NCBI GenBank assembly: GCA_037576195.1
Contig: CM075102.1
Location: 22,998,745 to 23,062,744, forward strand
Reading direction: 5' to 3'
DNA length: 64,000 nt
DNA from: Phytoseiulus persimilis
Taxonomy: Eukaryota > Arthropoda > Arachnida > Mesostigmata > Phytoseiidae
The notes beneath the pieces were generated by a model. It did no database searches. It was not told where the DNA came from and saw only the letters and a list, made by a program, of their open reading frames with translations. This document shows, in pieces, positions 59,907-64,000 of this stretch; position 1 is the first letter of the stretch, and each line of letters opens with the position of its first letter. A program made the position numbers and the translations under genes.

Positions 59907-61409
59907 TAGGCTAGGCGAATTCGATCTGGAGTATGTGAGGATCGCTTCTCAACAGTGTGAAGGATTAGGGAAACATACGAGCTTTCCAGCTTTCGTGTTC
60001 GATCCTTCCGAAGCTGTTCTCCGGAGCGCAAAGTATGAGAAGCGGATCGTTTCGGGGATTCAACTATTGTCGTCCGATCCTGAGATCAATCAGGCCATAG
60101 ACGAGGACTCTCGTATTCCAGGCTTACTCCCGAATTGAGGAGTCAGCTACAAACAGCGAAGCTATCTCGAACGCATCGTCTCACAATGACATCTACATGG
60201 GTGGTCAGGTCATTGACTCCTCAAGGATAATTTGGAAGCATATCTTGTACAGTTGATGTATTCTGAAGAAATTATCGACGTTTGGGAGGGAAAGTACAGC
60301 GTTTTTCGTAATGATATCCGCAAGAGGAGCTTAACTTGGCAGAAACGAAACACACAATCGAACTCTCTTAGGGCTTGTTGTTCGGCCTAGAGGTTCCTTC
60401 CGGACGGTCCTCCACAACGATGGAGGCAGGAGTCGGCGGTCCATTATTTTTCAGATGTGCAGCCCCGCGAGGTTCTAGAAAACTCTTCATCGCTCCGCGC
60501 TTGCCCGGCCTTCCCGTGACCCGAACGAAGACATTCCGTGGCTCTGTGGCTGTGAGACGCACTCACAACTATGGGGCGCCTCGCTGTCATAAGGATTCGA
60601 CCAAAGTTCCTGGAGATCAAAAGATGCCAGACGCCCCTGAAGAGACGTATTTCCCTTGCCTATCAAGTCGGGTGGAAATCTTCTGAAATGAAAAATTTGC
60701 CACGTCTAGCTACGAATCCCTCACGACACTTTTGGTTCAGAAAACGAAACTACGATCGATTCTGCCCGTTGCCTCCCGCTGAAATCCCACGGCACTGCGA
60801 TAATGCTGGCCAATGTTATTTTCCGACGAAGGGGTGGGGAGCCGTCTTTTTGCCGTCCAGAAGACTTCCGCTGCCGACTCCGTCGGTGCGAGAAGCGCCC
60901 AAGTGTCCGAGGATTTCAATTCCAGCGGACAACTGTATCGGGGGACACAAAAACTTCCAGATCACACACAACCGATTGATCTGAGGAAAATAATTCATTG
61001 GGACAGGCGGCGCCCACAACCGTTTGGGCGGCGCGCGAGCACTGTGAGTCGGTGGTTCAGAGGAGCTCGTCTAACCTTCTATGACTTCGCCTGCTCGCGG
61101 CAGTCAAGCTTCTCTCCGGCAAACACAGAAGGCGGGTTCTGAAGAGATTCGTGTTTGTCTATGAAGCTCCCTAGGAGACATACGCGGTCTCGTTCATATG
61201 GCTCGAACATCCGAGAATGCTCGAACTCCTTGGCGGAACTCCGATTGAGCCCTTTGTAGGATACGTTGCCGTTGAACCGTGATCCATATCTGAGAAAAAC
61301 GGAAAATGAAAAGTAGGACTCTGACTAAACTGACCGACACTGACGAGTGTTTGAACTCGATTGTGAAGATCCGTTGAACGCGACCGCCTTTTGAAGTGAA
61401 CGGACAGTG
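59907..61409. other. Region between INTS15 and the kinesin gene
   Basis: Probably the INTS15 3' UTR followed by the kinesin promoter. Open frames at 59881-60138 (+), 60375-60686 (+), 60368-60562 (-), 60571-60984 (+) and 60813-61142 (+) overlap one another and match no family I know. A minus-strand stretch just left of a good acceptor at about 61291 also stays open for about 70 codons. A small unannotated gene here is possible but not shown. Confidence 0.45.
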
Positions 61410-64000
61410 ATGGGTCGCTTCAAAGTGTACCTTCGATTGAAGCCGGTATCCCCGGGAGAAACCAACATTTCCGAAGTCCAGAGCGACACAACTGTCACAA
61501 TCGACCCGCGGATCGGCAGTCAAAAGTGAGTACCGAACGAGTGATAAGCTCCCTCCCCACCCTTATTGCACGAACCAGATCCACGGTGACTTTCGAGGGG
61601 AAGAGTTTCATTTCGAAGTCTAATTATAGGTTGGAACTTCTGAATTCAACTTTTCAGGGGCTCCGCTCTCAATCGGAAGAGTGTAAGGTACACTTTCAAA
61701 AAAATTTTCGGCCCGACATGTAGTCAGAAAGAAGTATTCCGACGCGTTGCCTTGCCCTCTATTCGGGAAGTACTAAGTGGGAAACCCGCTCTGATCTTCA
61801 TAAACGGGGCCGCAGGATCAGGAAAAACGCATACAATAATCGGTAAGCATCTCTCGGGGTGACCATCTCCGAGGATCATCTCGATTAGAAGCCCGTACGC
61901 TGAGACTCATCGATGCCGGGAAGAGTCGTGGAATTCTCCTCTCATCTTTCTTCCCTTCATCTCGGCTCATAGGGACTCCCGAGGATCCGGGCTTGCTCCC
62001 ACGAACTCTCGATGTACTATTCAATAGCATACCGCCGAGTCTCCAAGCTATGAAGTTCGTATTCAAGCCCGATAAGCTCAATGGTTACGACGTTCGTCTA
62101 ACAGAAGACGCCATGATCGACCGACAAGTAAGATGGAGCGAATGTTTCCCACGGCGAATTCCTCGAATTCGGAATAATCTGCGGTTACGGTTTTCCTCAT
62201 CAGCTACGATATTCGCAGAATGTACTGCTGGCCTCGGGGAGTCGCATCGGCGTAGGGGAAACAACCAAGAAAGAAAATGAAACTGTCGGAGCGAAGCGGG
62301 AGAAGGCGAAACGAAACGCATGGATCAGAAGAGATCGTTGGGATTGGGAGCAAACGAAGGTACTATAGAGCAACGATATCTCCGGGGCCGGTGAACGCCA
62401 GTTAGATTTGATGATGCGAGCACATGTCGAAAAAATGACTCCAGACGGGATAGAGCAGTCTCCTTCTCCAATTCGATGAGTTCACAACAATATTCCTTCT
62501 TTATAGGTTGCGAGCGACATACCCGAGGATTGCCGGGTCGCAGTTTTCGTTCAGCTCGTGGAGATCTACAACAACTGTGTTTTTGACCTTTTGAGCGATA
62601 AACCTCTCGATATCCAAGACGCCGACCGCGGGCAACCCTGGAAAAATATACGCCATGATGCTTCGAAGTGTACCTACGTTTTCGGTGCGACAGAAATCGA
62701 GGTTGAGAATGCTGACGAAGCGATGGATATTTTCATCCAAGGGCAAGCCAAGAGGCAGGCTGCTCATACTCGATTGAACGCGGAAAGCTTCAGGGGTCAC
62801 TCCATCTACATCGTTAAACTCGTTCAAGCCCCTGTGAACGAGAGAACAGGCGAACTGGTACAGGAGAAAGACTTCATAACAGTGACGCAGCTCAATCTGG
62901 TTGATTTGGCCGGCAGCGAAGGAGCCGCTGCTGATAGTTCTTTGGATTATTCCTCAATGTGCCTCCGATCGTGTCTGAATATCGTGCGGGAAAACCAGCT
63001 GAAGGGTGCGGGCACGAAAGTGCCTTATCGGGACTCACGACTCACGCATCTCTTCAAAAGCTTCTTCGAAGGAATAGGCGGGATCAGGATGCTACTCTGC
63101 GTGAATCCTAGATCTGGAGACTACGCGAAGACGCTGGAGATCATGAAGTTTTCAGAAACGTCAGAGGAAATAAAAACTGAGCGCGAGCACATGAACAGGC
63201 AGCTCAAATTTGTGGAAGTGAGTCCACCTCCTTCCGTTGAGGACCTTTACACGACGGCGTATGATATGGGGTCGACTCTCCAGCAGTGCGAGGATGAGGA
63301 TGAATCGCTGGAGTTCGATAGTCTCCGTATCGAAGATACTACATTCGATGCCACTATTGAAGATAGGGACACTGTTTCGTTCAGCAGCGCCGAAGCCCTG
63401 CACGATGAGCTCCAGACTGTGATTTCCCGGGCAGCCGCCCAAGAAGTCAAGTATCGGCAGAAGTCGAAAATTCTTGAGGAGACCGTAGTCAAGCTGAATC
63501 AGGTTCAACGTGAAAAAGATTACTTCAAACAGAGACTAATCGATGTTGAGACTCAGAAAGAGTCAATAGAATCACAATTATTGGAGGCAGAGGAATCTCT
63601 ACGAAAAGTCAGGAAGCAGAAGGTAAAGAGCGTTCGGGAATTTTCCATCCCGACCGGGCTCTAGTCAGGGGAGGATTTCTGTCAATAAGTTCCCTTTGAA
63701 CTTCTAGCACAAAATCAAGATGGAAGTCCAGAGTCTGCGTGCCGAGAAGCATTTAGTGAACGAAGATCACTTTTCGGAGGGAAAATCCTCAAGCGGTTCG
63801 ATCGCGATCTCTGATGTACCTTCTGTGAAGACTCATGAGGAAAACAACGGAGAAAACATCGGTGCCTATGAAACGAGCCCCGATAGACCTCCTGAACGAC
63901 CTCGACGACGCAAACACCGAGCTCGTAAGTGTTTTAGGTTATTGTGTCCCTACGCTTGATCTGATAGAAAACAGAGAAGGTGGCTGTCCTCTCCGTTCAA
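61410..64000 (+). CDS. KIF23: Kinesin-6 family motor, KIF23/MKLP1 (Pavarotti)-like, 3' end beyond window
   Basis: Exons 61410-61525, 61658-61842, 61973-62127, 62219-62359, 62507-63622, 63708-63924 and onward; all phases match. KIF23 pairs with RACGAP1 in centralspindlin, bundles midzone microtubules and drives cytokinesis. Seen: MGRFKVYLRLKPV; P-loop NGAAGSGKTHT (G89-T98); GLLPRTLDVLFNSIPPSLQA and YVFK-like FVFKPDK; EIYNNCVFDLL; IKLVQAP-like IVKLVQAP; LVDLAGSE (D332-E337); VPYRDSRLTHLFKSFFEG and LLCVNPR. A charged coiled coil starts after residue about 480. The kinesin-6 L6 insertion is short and basic (exon 4). Switch I reads NAESFRGH (290-297) instead of NxxSSRSH, and the stretch after DLAGSE is about ten residues shorter than in human KIF23. 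Confidence 0.88.

Noticed and set aside
60368-60562. Minus-strand frame ending in a basic, proline-rich tail, considered as a mitochondrial ribosomal protein
   Set aside because: Compared by eye with uS11m and uL13m, and the conserved motifs do not align.

Overview
The window is animal nuclear DNA. It holds split genes with short GT-AG introns (about 100-650 bp), metazoan orthologues of ZSWIM5/6, ALDH6A1, MRPL52, NUDT18, INTS15 (C7orf26) and KIF23, and roughly balanced base composition. Gene content, an intronless ALDH6A1 and fast-diverging proteins suggest an arthropod, possibly a mite; this assignment is an inference and was not tested. No bacterial features (operons, ribosome binding sites, CRISPR) are present.

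Region 1 (1-33032, minus strand) is one gene for a ZSWIM5/6-like SWIM zinc-finger protein. Exon 1 (32627-33032) is separated by a 28,808 bp intron (3819-32626) from exons 2-5 (3582-3818, 2275-2533, 1971-2169, 1-1854). The join was confirmed by reading frame and by the family sequence across the junction. The gene runs off the left edge. No nested gene is recognised in the giant intron, only simple repeats. 33.0-39.0 kb is mostly unassigned, with one unrecognised candidate two-exon gene at 34520-34928.

Region 2 (39.0-44.3 kb) has the intronless mitochondrial methylmalonate-semialdehyde dehydrogenase gene ALDH6A1 (minus) and the nuclear gene for mitochondrial ribosomal protein L52 (plus).

Region 3 (44.35-57.4 kb) is a head-to-tail tandem duplication of a unit carrying a NUDT18-like Nudix hydrolase gene on the minus strand. 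Both copies keep eight exons in frame for 330 residues. The two units differ by several insertions. Unit A has a foldback Tc1/mariner-like MITE and a roughly 600 bp insertion. Unit B has a broken Ty1/copia fossil that itself carries a short hAT-type element with a perfect 8 bp target duplication, a decayed hAT-like transposase remnant, and a roughly 360 bp insertion near the junction.

Region 4 (58.5-64.0 kb) has two plus-strand genes, INTS15 (Integrator subunit 15, four exons) and a kinesin-6/KIF23-like motor gene with an unusual switch region, which runs off the right edge. The genes are functionally unrelated housekeeping neighbours; nothing suggests that they work as one pathway.
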